Made by a program: the position numbers and the translations under genes. A stretch of DNA of 5,526 bases from Pseudomonadota bacterium. Lineage in GTDB: Bacteria; Desulfobacterota; WTBG01; JAGOGO01. This document shows positions 1-5,361 of the stretch, one piece after another (the first letter of the stretch is position 1; each line of letters begins with the position of its first letter). The notes below the pieces were generated by a model. That model was not told the DNA's origin and made no database searches. It saw only the letters and a list, made by a program, of their open reading frames with translations. Location of the stretch: assembly GCA_021160085.1 (NCBI GenBank), contig JAGHDE010000258.1, positions 1-5,526 of the forward strand. Reading direction: 5' to 3'.

Positions 1-1
1 A

Positions 2-79
2 GCCTCCTTTGATGTCTTGTGGCCCAAGGATATTCAGGAGAAGGTGTTAAAGAACTGGAAGAGTTATGGCTATGAATAG
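2..79 (+). CDS. C-terminal end of an unidentified protein (5' partial)
   Basis: The reading frame starting at base 2 is open from the window edge and ends at TAG 77-79, giving 25 residues that finish ...VLKNWKSYGYE. The other two forward frames are closed early or show no protein-like composition. The fragment is mixed charged and aromatic, with no metal motif or membrane segment. A hairpin that could end transcription starts about 25 bases after the stop, which supports a real gene end here. The family cannot be recognised from so short a tail. Confidence 0.5.
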   Translation, partial: ASFDVLWPKDIQEKVLKNWKSYGYE

Positions 80-101
80 ATGATCTCTATCTCTTTATAT
101 A

Positions 102-129
102 GACACAGCAAAAGCGTCTGCTGTGTTTA
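102..129 (+). terminator. Possible terminator after the partial gene
   Basis: ACACAGCA (103-110) pairs perfectly with TGCTGTGT (119-126) around an 8-base loop and is followed by TTTAAAA. It lies about 25 bases after the stop of the upstream gene, where a rho-independent terminator would be expected. The U-tract is short, so efficiency is uncertain. Confidence 0.4.
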
Positions 130-153
130 AAAGAGGCGTTTCTTCTCCTTAAG

Positions 154-185
154 ACGAACACGGAGGGGATACTCTCCGTGTTCGT
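154..185. repeat. Perfect 12-bp inverted repeat (stem-loop)
   Basis: ACGAACACGGAG (154-165) is the exact reverse complement of CTCCGTGTTCGT (174-185), with an 8-base spacer. There is no T-run directly after it on either strand, so a simple intrinsic terminator is not supported. A stable RNA hairpin, an extragenic palindrome or a dimeric protein binding site are all possible. Confidence 0.6.
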
Positions 186-390
186 TGAAGAATATATTAT
201 TTTAGTCTTCTTTTCCCTGACTTCACACTACCTTATTGGAAAGACATTTTTCCATCTTTTCTTTTTTTCCCATTACTCCTACACATTCTGCTTAGAATTT
301 TTTTCATCGGGAGCAAGCTTTTTCATGCGCCGGAGAGCCTCTCATGCATTAACATGTTCTTCATCAGCAATGTTTTTTTAATTCTCCCCC

Positions 391-448
391 AGCCGATTTG
401 TTATCGGTTGATTCCGCAAGCCGCATGTAAAGCTGAGTCGCTTCATGC
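391..448 (+). other. Two tandem hairpins upstream of the methyltransferase pseudogene
   Basis: The first hairpin pairs AGCCGAT (391-397) with ATCGGTT (403-409), including one G-U pair, around the loop TTGTT. The second pairs GCATG and AAGC (423-427, 430-433) with GCTT and CATGC (440-448), with a 2-base bulge and a 6-base loop. They could be the remains of a leader RNA that once controlled the decayed gene, or a terminator pair without U-tracts. No SAM or cobalamin riboswitch consensus was recognised. Confidence 0.3.
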
Positions 449-501
449 TATGTAGTAATCATAAAGCGTATCTCCCGAAGTAATTGTATTAGAAATTTTG
501 T

Positions 502-529
502 TTGCGAAAGATTTCAAAATTGATAGAAT
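502..529 (+). promoter_or_regulatory. Possible sigma70-type promoter of the pseudogene
   Basis: TTGCGA (502-507) and TAGAAT (524-529) are spaced by 16 bases, matching the -35 and -10 consensus at 4 and 5 of 6 positions. Transcription would start near 536, just ahead of the AGGA ribosome binding site at 546-549 and the ATG at 556. The sequence is AT-rich, so chance matches are likely. Confidence 0.3.
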
Positions 530-555
530 TAATATCAATCATCATAGGAAAAGAT

Positions 556-1107
556 ATGTCAAATCAAATTTTGGAACAACTCGGAAAGAAAATTCTCATT
601 GGCAGCGGTGCAATCGGTACATGCCTTCGCCAGCAGGGACATATTTCTGGCGATCCGGTGGAATTGTTGAACCTGCGGCGTCCGGAGTCGGTAAAGGCCC
701 TGCATGAGGAATACAAAATGGCTGGGTTACAGATATTGGTCACCAACACGTTTGGAGCCAATCCTTTACTACTCAATGAGATAGACCTTGCTGATAAGTG
801 TAGCGATAAACCAGACGGGTGTCCGACTGGCAAAGGAAGCGGCTTGCTGATATTGGAGTTGCGGTGGTGGGCGGTTGCTGTGGAACCACTCCCGAGCATA
901 TCGGTCGTCTGGCATCCGGTATGTTTGGTAGAACTGTTGTAAAGCCCAAAAAGATTAAAACCCTTCCCCAAAGGAAAACGGCTGCTTGCAAACAATATAG
1001 CCAAAGAATCTAAAGGAATTTACCTCGTAGTGCCATTCGGTAAAAATTGTTATTCTGAAGCTGCCGAAATCGTTCGTTCGATAAAAGCTTCAGTAAGGAA
1101 AGCCTGA
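556..1107 (+). pseudogene. Homocysteine S-methyltransferase remnant, probably of a bifunctional MTHFR fusion
   Basis: The intact family transfers a methyl group to homocysteine to make methionine, using a zinc-bound (beta/alpha)8 barrel; bifunctional forms add methylenetetrahydrofolate reductase and are about 600 residues. Three islands remain here. Island 1 (556 to about 798) starts at an ATG six bases after AGGA and reads MSNQILEQLGKKILIGSGAI, then the family motif TNTFGAN near residue 75. Island 2 (about 838-945) lies in another frame and carries VVGGCCGTTPEHI, whose paired cysteines are zinc ligands in this family. Island 3 (about 976-1107) is back in the first frame and reads GIYLVVPFGK...AAEIVRSIK, like the C-terminus of an MTHFR domain, ending at TGA 1105-1107. 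Most of the barrel, including the first zinc cysteine, and nearly all of the reductase are missing. The gene cannot make an active enzyme. The methyltransferase assignment is firm; the MTHFR assignment of island 3 is inference. Confidence 0.85.
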
Positions 1108-1116
1108 AGATTTTAT
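1088..1116. terminator. Possible bidirectional terminator between converging genes
   Basis: CTTCAG (1088-1093) pairs with CTGAAG (1104-1109) around a 10-base loop. The + strand continues ATTTTAT and the - strand continues CTTTTAT, so both directions have a short U-tract. It sits exactly where the pseudogene end (1107) meets the end of the TerB-like gene (1119). The stem is only 6 bp, so it may be weak. Confidence 0.4.
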
Positions 1117-1118
1117 CA

Positions 1119-1577
1119 TCAACTGCCGTGAATTATTTTTATCTTGGCGTCAATAAGTTGTTTGTGGGTGAGGCGCAGTAGTTTGCCGAGTTGATGCACA
1201 AGATAATCTTCATGTTTATCAAGTCTTCCATCTGCATAAACAACCTTCCAGACCATTTCAATGATACGGATTTTTTCTTCAATTGAATAATTCTGGTTAA
1301 TCCGGTTGGTAAATTGCCACAAGTCTATGCTTTGTTTTAATTCATCATTTGAAGCTTCAAGAAGTTGAACAGCATCTTCATCGGAGAGATGGTGGTCTTT
1401 TTTTAAAATGGAGACAATACTTTCCTGTTCTGCCTCACTGAATTCCCCATCTATCTTAGCCATCTCAAGTAAAATAGCACAGGTAGCTACCCGGATGTCA
1501 TGAACAGTTTCTTTTTTTTGATTTGCATGGTCAGTTTGCGGTTTTTTGCCAAAAAATTTTTTTACCAGATCGATCAT
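1119..1577 (-). CDS. TerB-like (tellurite resistance TerB family) protein
   Basis: This 152-residue soluble protein is almost entirely helical. After a basic N-terminal tail (residues 1-25, with KKFFGKKP) come two matching halves. Each has a helix followed by an acidic loop: AKIDGEFSEAE near residues 40-50 and YADGRLDKHE near 114-123. This duplicated DG-x-acidic pattern is typical of the TerB-like fold, whose acidic loops can bind metal ions. TerB relatives occur in tellurite and envelope-stress systems and as accessory modules, but the biochemical role is poorly defined. The ATG start has AGGA nine bases upstream (1587-1590). It is the last gene of the leftward run, 48 bases downstream of the membrane protein gene, so co-transcription is likely. 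No other ter genes (TerC, TerD, TerZ) are visible, so a tellurite role is not supported. Confidence 0.8.
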   Translation of the reverse strand: MIDLVKKFFGKKPQTDHANQKKETVHDIRVATCAILLEMAKIDGEFSEAEQESIVSILKKDHHLSDEDAVQLLEASNDELKQSIDLWQFTNRINQNYSIEEKIRIIEMVWKVVYADGRLDKHEDYLVHQLGKLLRLTHKQLIDAKIKIIHGS

Positions 1578-1625
1578 CTTGATTTATCCTTTTCAGAAAA
1601 CCTGAAGCTATTATGTTTTAGACGG

Positions 1626-1889
1626 TTATTTTTTGTTTGAGAGTCGCTCCGCAATAAAATTATAGAGCCACGCGAATATTGCGCTCCCCAGCAAGCCATC
1701 GACAAAACCCCAGATTAAACCGATGATGCTTCCCATCGGGCTTATGTCATAGCCACGATAAAGGCGTCCAATAAATGTAATTTCTCCGGTGGCGCCGTCA
1801 AAAGCGATTATCCACCAAGTAAGAAAAAAAAGACTAATTCCCCACAACAAGCCACCCGTAAGGGCAAAAGCTTTTACATTTAATTTCAT
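1626..1889 (-). CDS. Small two-helix membrane protein ('bacteriophage holin'-type annotation)
   Basis: This protein of 87 residues has two hydrophobic segments, about residues 8-30 (rich in Leu, Phe and Trp: LLWGISLFFLTWW) and about 52-80 (GSIIGLIWGFVDGLLGSAIF). They are joined by a polar loop containing GRLYRGYDISPMGS; the tail is short and basic (ERLSNKK). Glycines are spaced along both helices, favouring tight packing. Homologues in environmental bacterial genomes are commonly labelled bacteriophage holin, but no endolysin, spanin or other phage gene is nearby, so a lysis role is doubtful; a chromosomal inner-membrane protein of unknown function is the safer reading. The ATG is well supported by AGGAGG eight bases upstream (1898-1903). 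The TerB-like gene follows on the same strand. Confidence 0.75.
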   Translation of the reverse strand: MKLNVKAFALTGGLLWGISLFFLTWWIIAFDGATGEITFIGRLYRGYDISPMGSIIGLIWGFVDGLLGSAIFAWLYNFIAERLSNKK

Positions 1890-1917
1890 TTTGACATCCT
1901 CCTATGTTAAAAGTCAA

Positions 1918-2070
1918 AAAAATGTTCCCCACGCCTCTACCCACAAGCTCAAACCAGCACGCTCGGCGGTTGTGCCGGTAACCAGCTCTTTTAATCATCG
2001 AGAACTTTCAAAATTATGTTCTGGCATTCTGCAAACGTCTCGCCTCGTAGCCTAACGACGGGTTTCAGCC
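1918..2070 (-). other. GC-richer structured block, candidate dispersed repeat or RNA element
   Basis: This block of about 150 bases is near 51% G+C by manual count, against about 40% around it. It begins on the - strand directly after the TAG TAA stop pair of the 196-residue HD gene and ends in a run of T before the membrane protein's ribosome binding site. On the - strand it can form TCGT/ACGA (2045-2058), AGAAC/GTTCT (2001-2022) and ACCGGCAC/GTGCTGGT (1953-1979, 8 bp with one G-U pair). The last stem has an A-C mismatch on the + strand, so a - strand RNA is favoured. A + strand reading frame crossing it (from 1789) is mostly the reverse of the membrane protein gene and is not taken as coding. 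It could be an intergenic repeat family member, a 3' UTR element of the HD gene, or a leader of the membrane protein gene. Confidence 0.4.
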
Positions 2071-2073
2071 TTA

Positions 2074-2664
2074 CTACTTCGACAGATATCCTTTTGCAAC
2101 TGCATCATCAATGGTCGAACGAACAAAGTCCCAGAGAGTGGAGGAAATATCCTGAATTTTGATGGTATGATCAATCACCTGATCACGAGTAATGCCATGC
2201 TCCTTCCAGGATTTGCCTTCAGTGCAATAATTATGGAGCAAAGGGAGCAAACAATCAAGGGAGCGGGCAAATTTTGATTCCGGGGTGACACCGGCTTCAA
2301 ATTCTTCCCAGAGTTCCTGCATCTGGTTTTCCTGGTCTTGAGGCAAGATTCCAAAAATCCGATTCGCCGCTTTCTTTTCCCGTTCGAATTTATCCAAAGC
2401 AGTGATGTTGTCGTAACAGTAGGTGTCTCCGGCGTCGATTTCGACGATGTCATGAACAAGAGCTATTTTTAATGCCTGAAACAGATCAACGTCTTCATCA
2501 CTGTATTCGGAAAGCAACAGCCCTGCCATTGCTAAATGCCAGCTGTGTTCGGCTGAATTTTCTTTCCGTTGAGTCTCTATAAGATAGGATTGCCGGATTA
2601 TATGTTTAAGATTATCTATTTCACGGATAAAGTGAAGTTGTTTTTTTAAACGATCACCTTCCAT
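2074..2664 (-). CDS. HD-domain phosphohydrolase, YfbR/HDDC2-like 5'-nucleotidase type
   Basis: The protein has 196 residues, the usual size for the HD_3 (YfbR/HDDC2) group, which removes the 5' phosphate from deoxynucleoside monophosphates with a divalent metal. The signature runs in order: R33 and H40 (in SAEHSWH), H71-D72 in LVHDIVEIDAGD with acidic E75 and D77, and D137 in FARSLDCLLPLL. These are the expected metal ligands, so the active site looks complete. No signal peptide or membrane helix is present, so it should be cytoplasmic. The ATG at 2664 has a weak AGGA about 11 bases upstream. It lies 87 bases downstream of a second, longer HD gene on the same strand and ends with TAG followed at once by TAA. 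Nucleotide-pool maintenance is the likely role; the exact substrate is unknown. Confidence 0.85.
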   Translation of the reverse strand: MEGDRLKKQLHFIREIDNLKHIIRQSYLIETQRKENSAEHSWHLAMAGLLLSEYSDEDVDLFQALKIALVHDIVEIDAGDTYCYDNITALDKFEREKKAANRIFGILPQDQENQMQELWEEFEAGVTPESKFARSLDCLLPLLHNYCTEGKSWKEHGITRDQVIDHTIKIQDISSTLWDFVRSTIDDAVAKGYLSK

Positions 2665-2751
2665 TCTACTTATTATCCTGATAAAGGGTGCGATGAAACT
2701 GTAATGGCCTATGAATATAGCATGATACTAACCGGCACACGTATTATTGTT

Positions 2752-3966
2752 TTAATCAAAATCAGAGTATATTTCTCCAAGGTTTATACCGGCGATGTTC
2801 ATTTTTCCATACTGGCTTTTTAGTGATAATTTTGTCTCCTCAAAATCTTGAGCGGTACATCCATTTTGGAGTGCTACGTATGCTTCGATAAATGCCGAAA
2901 GAACATCGGCCGCTTTAACCAGCTCTCCATCTCTCGGGTTAAACTCATCCCGGTTATAAGCAATGTTGATCGTTTTGCTCGGCACTTTTTTTATTTTTCC
3001 ATCGATGGTTATGATACTGTAGAATTCATTCTCTTCATCAGGAAACTCTTTCAGTATCCCGGTAAACAGCTTAATTTCCGAATGCCATTTCGCTGGAATC
3101 AAGCCGTAGACTTCCTTTTCCATTTGTTCTTTTTCATATTCTTTTATGAGGTCGCTTAGGCCTTCAACTGATCGCTTTACCGGGGAAATAATATCGCGAG
3201 TGAGAACTTCGGGAAGGTCATGAAACAAACCCGTAAAGAAATTGTTACTGCATCTTCTTTCACACGCCTTTATTTCTAAAGAAAATAGATAGGAAAATAT
3301 AGCCACAAACAACATATGCCCCAAAACTGACGTCCTTGGTATTCTGTGGATGTGGGACCATCGGGACTGGAACCTGAGTTGGCCACACAGATCGACTAAC
3401 TTTCGGTATCTATCATGCATTGCTAATTTAGTTATTCCCTTTAAATCATAATATTTTTCCTGTTTATTTTGCAAGTTTTCCTTTATTTCCTCTATTTCAT
3501 AGCCATGCGGATGTGCGTGTTCTATCAGGTCAAACTCCCATTTGGTGGCATAAAAATGAGCGGCGCTCAAAATTCTTTTGTTTAAGGTGTTGTCATTTTC
3601 AGAAAAATAGACCTTAAATCTTTCGCAAAAATCTTTTCCCAAAGGAGATATAACCGGTTCTAACTCTTCATAAACCCATTTTTTCAGGCGGTCGTAATGA
3701 GCCGTGTTTTGCTTTATTTTATAAAAAACCGGTGGTTTTAGATCAGTAATAACAATGCGTTGTAAAAGTTCAAAAATTCCTCCTTCGATTAAGTCTATCC
3801 AGTTGAAGCTCTTTTCCTTCTCCTCGAATTTACCCAAAAAATAGGCAATTATCATTTTATGAGCCTGTTTATCTAATTCTATAAAGTCCACCGGGCGGAG
3901 CTTATCATTCCATCTCTGCATGTAGGCAGCATCAAAGATTTTTAAAAGCAAAGCCTTTCTTATCAT
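2752..3966 (-). CDS. HD-domain phosphohydrolase with long N-terminal extension (YfbR-like, COG1896 type)
   Basis: The protein has 404 residues. The HD part occupies about residues 190-365: R208 and R211 near HIHRIPRTSVLGHM with H217, then H249-D250 in FFTGLFHDLPEVLTRD with E253 and D258, and D354 in KAADVLSAFIEAY. The order and spacing match metal-dependent nucleotide phosphohydrolases of the YfbR type, and all key ligands are present. The first 180 residues are helical and charged (begins MIRKALLLKIFDAAYMQRW) and have no motif I recognise; I believe this longer architecture recurs as a distinct family in anaerobic bacteria. There is no signal peptide. The ATG has AAGGGG eight bases upstream. 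It is the first gene of the leftward run and may head the transcript that includes the shorter HD gene. Substrate is unknown; deoxynucleotides are the natural guess. Confidence 0.85.
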   Translation of the reverse strand: MIRKALLLKIFDAAYMQRWNDKLRPVDFIELDKQAHKMIIAYFLGKFEEKEKSFNWIDLIEGGIFELLQRIVITDLKPPVFYKIKQNTAHYDRLKKWVYEELEPVISPLGKDFCERFKVYFSENDNTLNKRILSAAHFYATKWEFDLIEHAHPHGYEIEEIKENLQNKQEKYYDLKGITKLAMHDRYRKLVDLCGQLRFQSRWSHIHRIPRTSVLGHMLFVAIFSYLFSLEIKACERRCSNNFFTGLFHDLPEVLTRDIISPVKRSVEGLSDLIKEYEKEQMEKEVYGLIPAKWHSEIKLFTGILKEFPDEENEFYSIITIDGKIKKVPSKTINIAYNRDEFNPRDGELVKAADVLSAFIEAYVALQNGCTAQDFEETKLSLKSQYGKMNIAGINLGEIYSDFD

Positions 3967-4310
3967 AATCTTAGCCCCTTTTTTGAGATCGGATTAAGTT
4001 TAGAAAATAAATAAGCTGAACCATCCTTTAACAACCCGTCCTGTTTCATTTTACGGGACCAGATAACCACAGAAGTCATTAACTTATCGTTGTTGTTTTA
4101 GATTCTTTAAATTAGTACTTACTTTATCAATGGTTATACCGGGAGAGGTTAAAAGTCAATAGAAATAACAAGACTCAATTTCAAATCTAAAATTTCAAAA
4201 ATCGCGGATTCAGTCTCCAGTTTCAATAACCTCTCAAAGAGATTTCTGATTGGACAAAAAACCGGTTAAGAGATGACAATAAATAAAAGGGAAGAGTAAG
4301 GAGGTAAAAA
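3967..4310. other. AT-rich divergent intergenic region
   Basis: No gene was found on either strand between the start of the 404-residue HD gene and the right-reading small ORFs. The region holds a possible leftward promoter (4133-4159). A modest stem, CCCGT/ACGGG, lies in the leader of the HD gene around 4036-4060. Its right end carries a strong AAGGAGG (4298-4304) before a TTG codon. The tract 4160-4260 contains repeated AATTTCAAA-like words and is otherwise featureless. Confidence 0.5.
4133..4159 (-). promoter_or_regulatory. Possible promoter for the leftward HD gene run
   Basis: Read on the - strand, TTGACT (4159-4154) and TATAAC (4138-4133) resemble -35 and -10 boxes with a rather short 15-base spacer. 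Transcription would begin near 4126, leaving a leader of about 160 bases before the ATG at 3966. The hexamers are good but the spacing is suboptimal and the context AT-rich. Confidence 0.35.
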
Positions 4311-4424
4311 TTGCGTTACAGTAAACTTTTTATCGGCGATCTCTTTATTTTTTATTTACAAAATAGAAGTAATTTTGATATAAAAAAAGTTTGTTTTACA
4401 ATTAACCAATTTAATTATTCGTAA
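4311..4424 (+). CDS. Possible 37-residue small protein with TTG start
   Basis: AAGGAGG (4298-4304) stands six bases before TTG 4311, ideal spacing, and the frame runs 37 codons to TAA 4422-4424, ending just before the ribosome binding site of the next gene. The product starts MRYSKLFIGDLFIFY and is rich in Phe, Asn and Lys, as random AT-rich DNA would give. The second half overlaps a good promoter for the next gene, which argues against strong coding constraint. It could be a short leader peptide or a false start. The ribosome binding site is the only strong evidence. Confidence 0.25.
   Translation: MRYSKLFIGDLFIFYLQNRSNFDIKKVCFTINQFNYS
4375..4402 (+). promoter_or_regulatory. Promoter of the small zinc-ribbon gene
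   Basis: TTGATA (4375-4380) and TACAAT (4397-4402) each match the sigma70 consensus at 5 of 6 positions and are 16 bases apart. Transcription would start near 4409, giving a leader of about 30 bases that contains AAGGAGG before the GTG start at 4440. The fit to the downstream gene makes this the best promoter candidate in the window. Confidence 0.5.
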
Positions 4425-4426
4425 AA

Positions 4427-4433
4427 AAGGAGG
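4427..4433 (+). promoter_or_regulatory. Ribosome binding site fixing the GTG start
   Basis: AAGGAGG is a full Shine-Dalgarno match placed six bases before GTG 4440. It decides the start of the small zinc-ribbon gene, which has no ATG at all in its frame. Confidence 0.75.
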
Positions 4434-4439
4434 TTTCCA

Positions 4440-4613
4440 GTGGCTTGTGAGCACAATTCGAAAAAAACATTAAAGAAAAAAGTAATCAGCGTTGATGAAG
4501 AACCGGGTGCCTATTGTGGGATTTTAACAACAACGACTTATGAGATTACTTACGAATGCAAAGACTGTGGGGAGCAGTGGACGGAAACAAAAAAAGAGAC
4601 TAAGTTTGAATAA
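4440..4613 (+). CDS. Small zinc-ribbon-like protein, 57 residues
   Basis: The frame opens with GTG directly behind a perfect ribosome binding site and its own promoter, and ends at TAA 4611-4613. The protein begins MACEHNSKKTL and contains YECKDCGEQWTET at residues 38-50. C3 with H5 near the N-terminus and C40 with C43 form a plausible four-ligand zinc site; C26 is a further cysteine. The rest is highly charged, with many Lys and Glu, and has no membrane segment. Such small CxH...CxxC proteins may bind nucleic acid or act as metal-dependent adaptors, but no specific family is recognised. It converges on the RNase HI gene with a gap of 38 bases. The coding call rests on ribosome binding site, promoter and the cysteine pattern together. 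Confidence 0.7.
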   Translation: MACEHNSKKTLKKKVISVDEEPGAYCGILTTTTYEITYECKDCGEQWTETKKETKFE

Positions 4614-4651
4614 CCTTCTGTAGTTAAAAGATTTTTATTGATTTAAGGAAC

Positions 4652-5326
4652 TTAACCCCTTTTTTTGATGGCCTGACGGGCTAATTGATCAGCAGTTTCA
4701 TTTTCTTCAATCCCGGCATGACCTTTAATTTTAATGATAGTAAGGTTGGAGAATCTGACCATCTCCTTTTTTGTCTCTTCAATAAGCTTCTGATTTTTTT
4801 TTGCCTTCCAGGACCCATCCAAAGTTTTTGCTGAGTAGGCACTGTCAGTATAGAGAATTATGGGAAGGTGAGGAGATTTAATCTCCTGGAGGGCTATTTT
4901 AATCGCAGTCAGCTCGGCGATATTATTGGTTCCGGGACCAATAAATCGTGATATTTCTTTTTTTTGATCCCGGTATTGGAGCACAATTCCAATACCGGCA
5001 GGTCCGGGATTCCCTTCGCAGGCCCCATCAGTAAAAACTATAATAGCATTGGGGTCTTTAGTTTCCATTAGGGGGGAAGGGGAGGGCTGTTTTTCAGGCG
5101 TTTTCCGTTTTTTGTCCCTTTCACTTTTCGATTTTTTTAACTGGTTCTCATCAATCTCCTTTACGGAAGATGCTGAAGCCCAATATTGCATGTTTTGATC
5201 AAGCTGATATCTAATTCCTACCTTATTACCTTCTTGGGCAAGCAATGCCCCATCTTCGTCTACCTGGGCGTAGACTTTACAGCCTTTGAACATCATGCGT
5301 TTCCATTTAATTTCTTCCATAACCAT
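4652..5326 (-). CDS. Ribonuclease HI with an extra N-terminal domain
   Basis: The 224-residue protein is an endonuclease that cuts the RNA strand of RNA:DNA hybrids, acting in R-loop and Okazaki primer removal. The RNase H domain spans about residues 93-222 and has the full catalytic set: D100 in FTDGACEGNPG, E138 in NNIAELTA, D161 in YTDSAYS, H203 in KGHAG and D213 in ENETADQLAR. Typical RNase HI is about 150 residues. Here residues 1-58 form an additional small domain, probably beta-rich (MFKGCKVYAQVDEDG, then an aromatic QYWASAS stretch), joined by a Lys- and Pro-rich linker (about 62-90). It is not the classic Cys-free caulimovirus-type hybrid-binding domain as far as I can see. The first ATG has AAAGG five bases upstream; an ATG two codons later is the alternative start. 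It lies 35 bases downstream of the FmdB-type gene, likely in one operon. Confidence 0.9.
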   Translation of the reverse strand: MVMEEIKWKRMMFKGCKVYAQVDEDGALLAQEGNKVGIRYQLDQNMQYWASASSVKEIDENQLKKSKSERDKKRKTPEKQPSPSPLMETKDPNAIIVFTDGACEGNPGPAGIGIVLQYRDQKKEISRFIGPGTNNIAELTAIKIALQEIKSPHLPIILYTDSAYSAKTLDGSWKAKKNQKLIEETKKEMVRFSNLTIIKIKGHAGIEENETADQLARQAIKKRG

Positions 5327-5361
5327 GTCAACCTTTTTGACCGGGGACTTAGAACTTTATC

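Larger units (their letters stand above)
80..555. other. Long intergenic region with hairpins, no convincing gene
   Basis: These 476 bases separate the partial gene from the pseudogene. They contain a possible terminator hairpin (102-129), a perfect 12-bp inverted repeat (154-185), a T-rich tract (about 190-390), two adjacent hairpins (391-448) and a possible promoter (502-529). A 67-codon GTG-start frame on the + strand at 178-381 is almost all Phe, Ser and His and begins inside the inverted repeat, so it is not taken as a gene. The reverse strand of the T-rich tract gives a Lys/Arg-rich reading broken by several stops (see findings). Confidence 0.6.

Noticed and set aside
178..381. 67-codon + strand frame starting with GTG
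   Set aside because: It is dominated by Phe, Ser and His from a T-rich tract, begins inside the inverted repeat and has no ribosome binding site.
564..1004. 146-codon - strand frame across the methyltransferase remnant
   Set aside because: It is the antisense shadow of the pseudogene; the + strand carries clear family motifs in two frames.
1119..1577. Tellurite resistance operon
   Set aside because: Only a TerB-like protein is present; no TerC, TerD or TerZ gene accompanies it.
1626..1889. Prophage remnant based on the holin-type gene
   Set aside because: No other phage gene, attachment site or integrase is visible, and proteins of this type are common on chromosomes.
1789..2055. 88-codon + strand frame
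   Set aside because: Its first third is antisense to the membrane protein gene and the rest crosses the structured block; there is no plausible ribosome binding site or family motif.
1906..4159. Shared 12-base word TTGACTTTTAAC on the - strand at 1917-1906 and 4159-4148
   Set aside because: A 12-base match within 5.5 kb of AT-rich DNA is expected by chance, and the two sites stand in different positions relative to their genes.
4643..4667. Hairpin TTAAG-GAA-CTTAA followed by C and T run, as a terminator for the zinc-ribbon gene
   Set aside because: The stem is 5 bp with a single G-C pair, and the T-run lies within the RNase HI coding sequence, so support is too weak to list.
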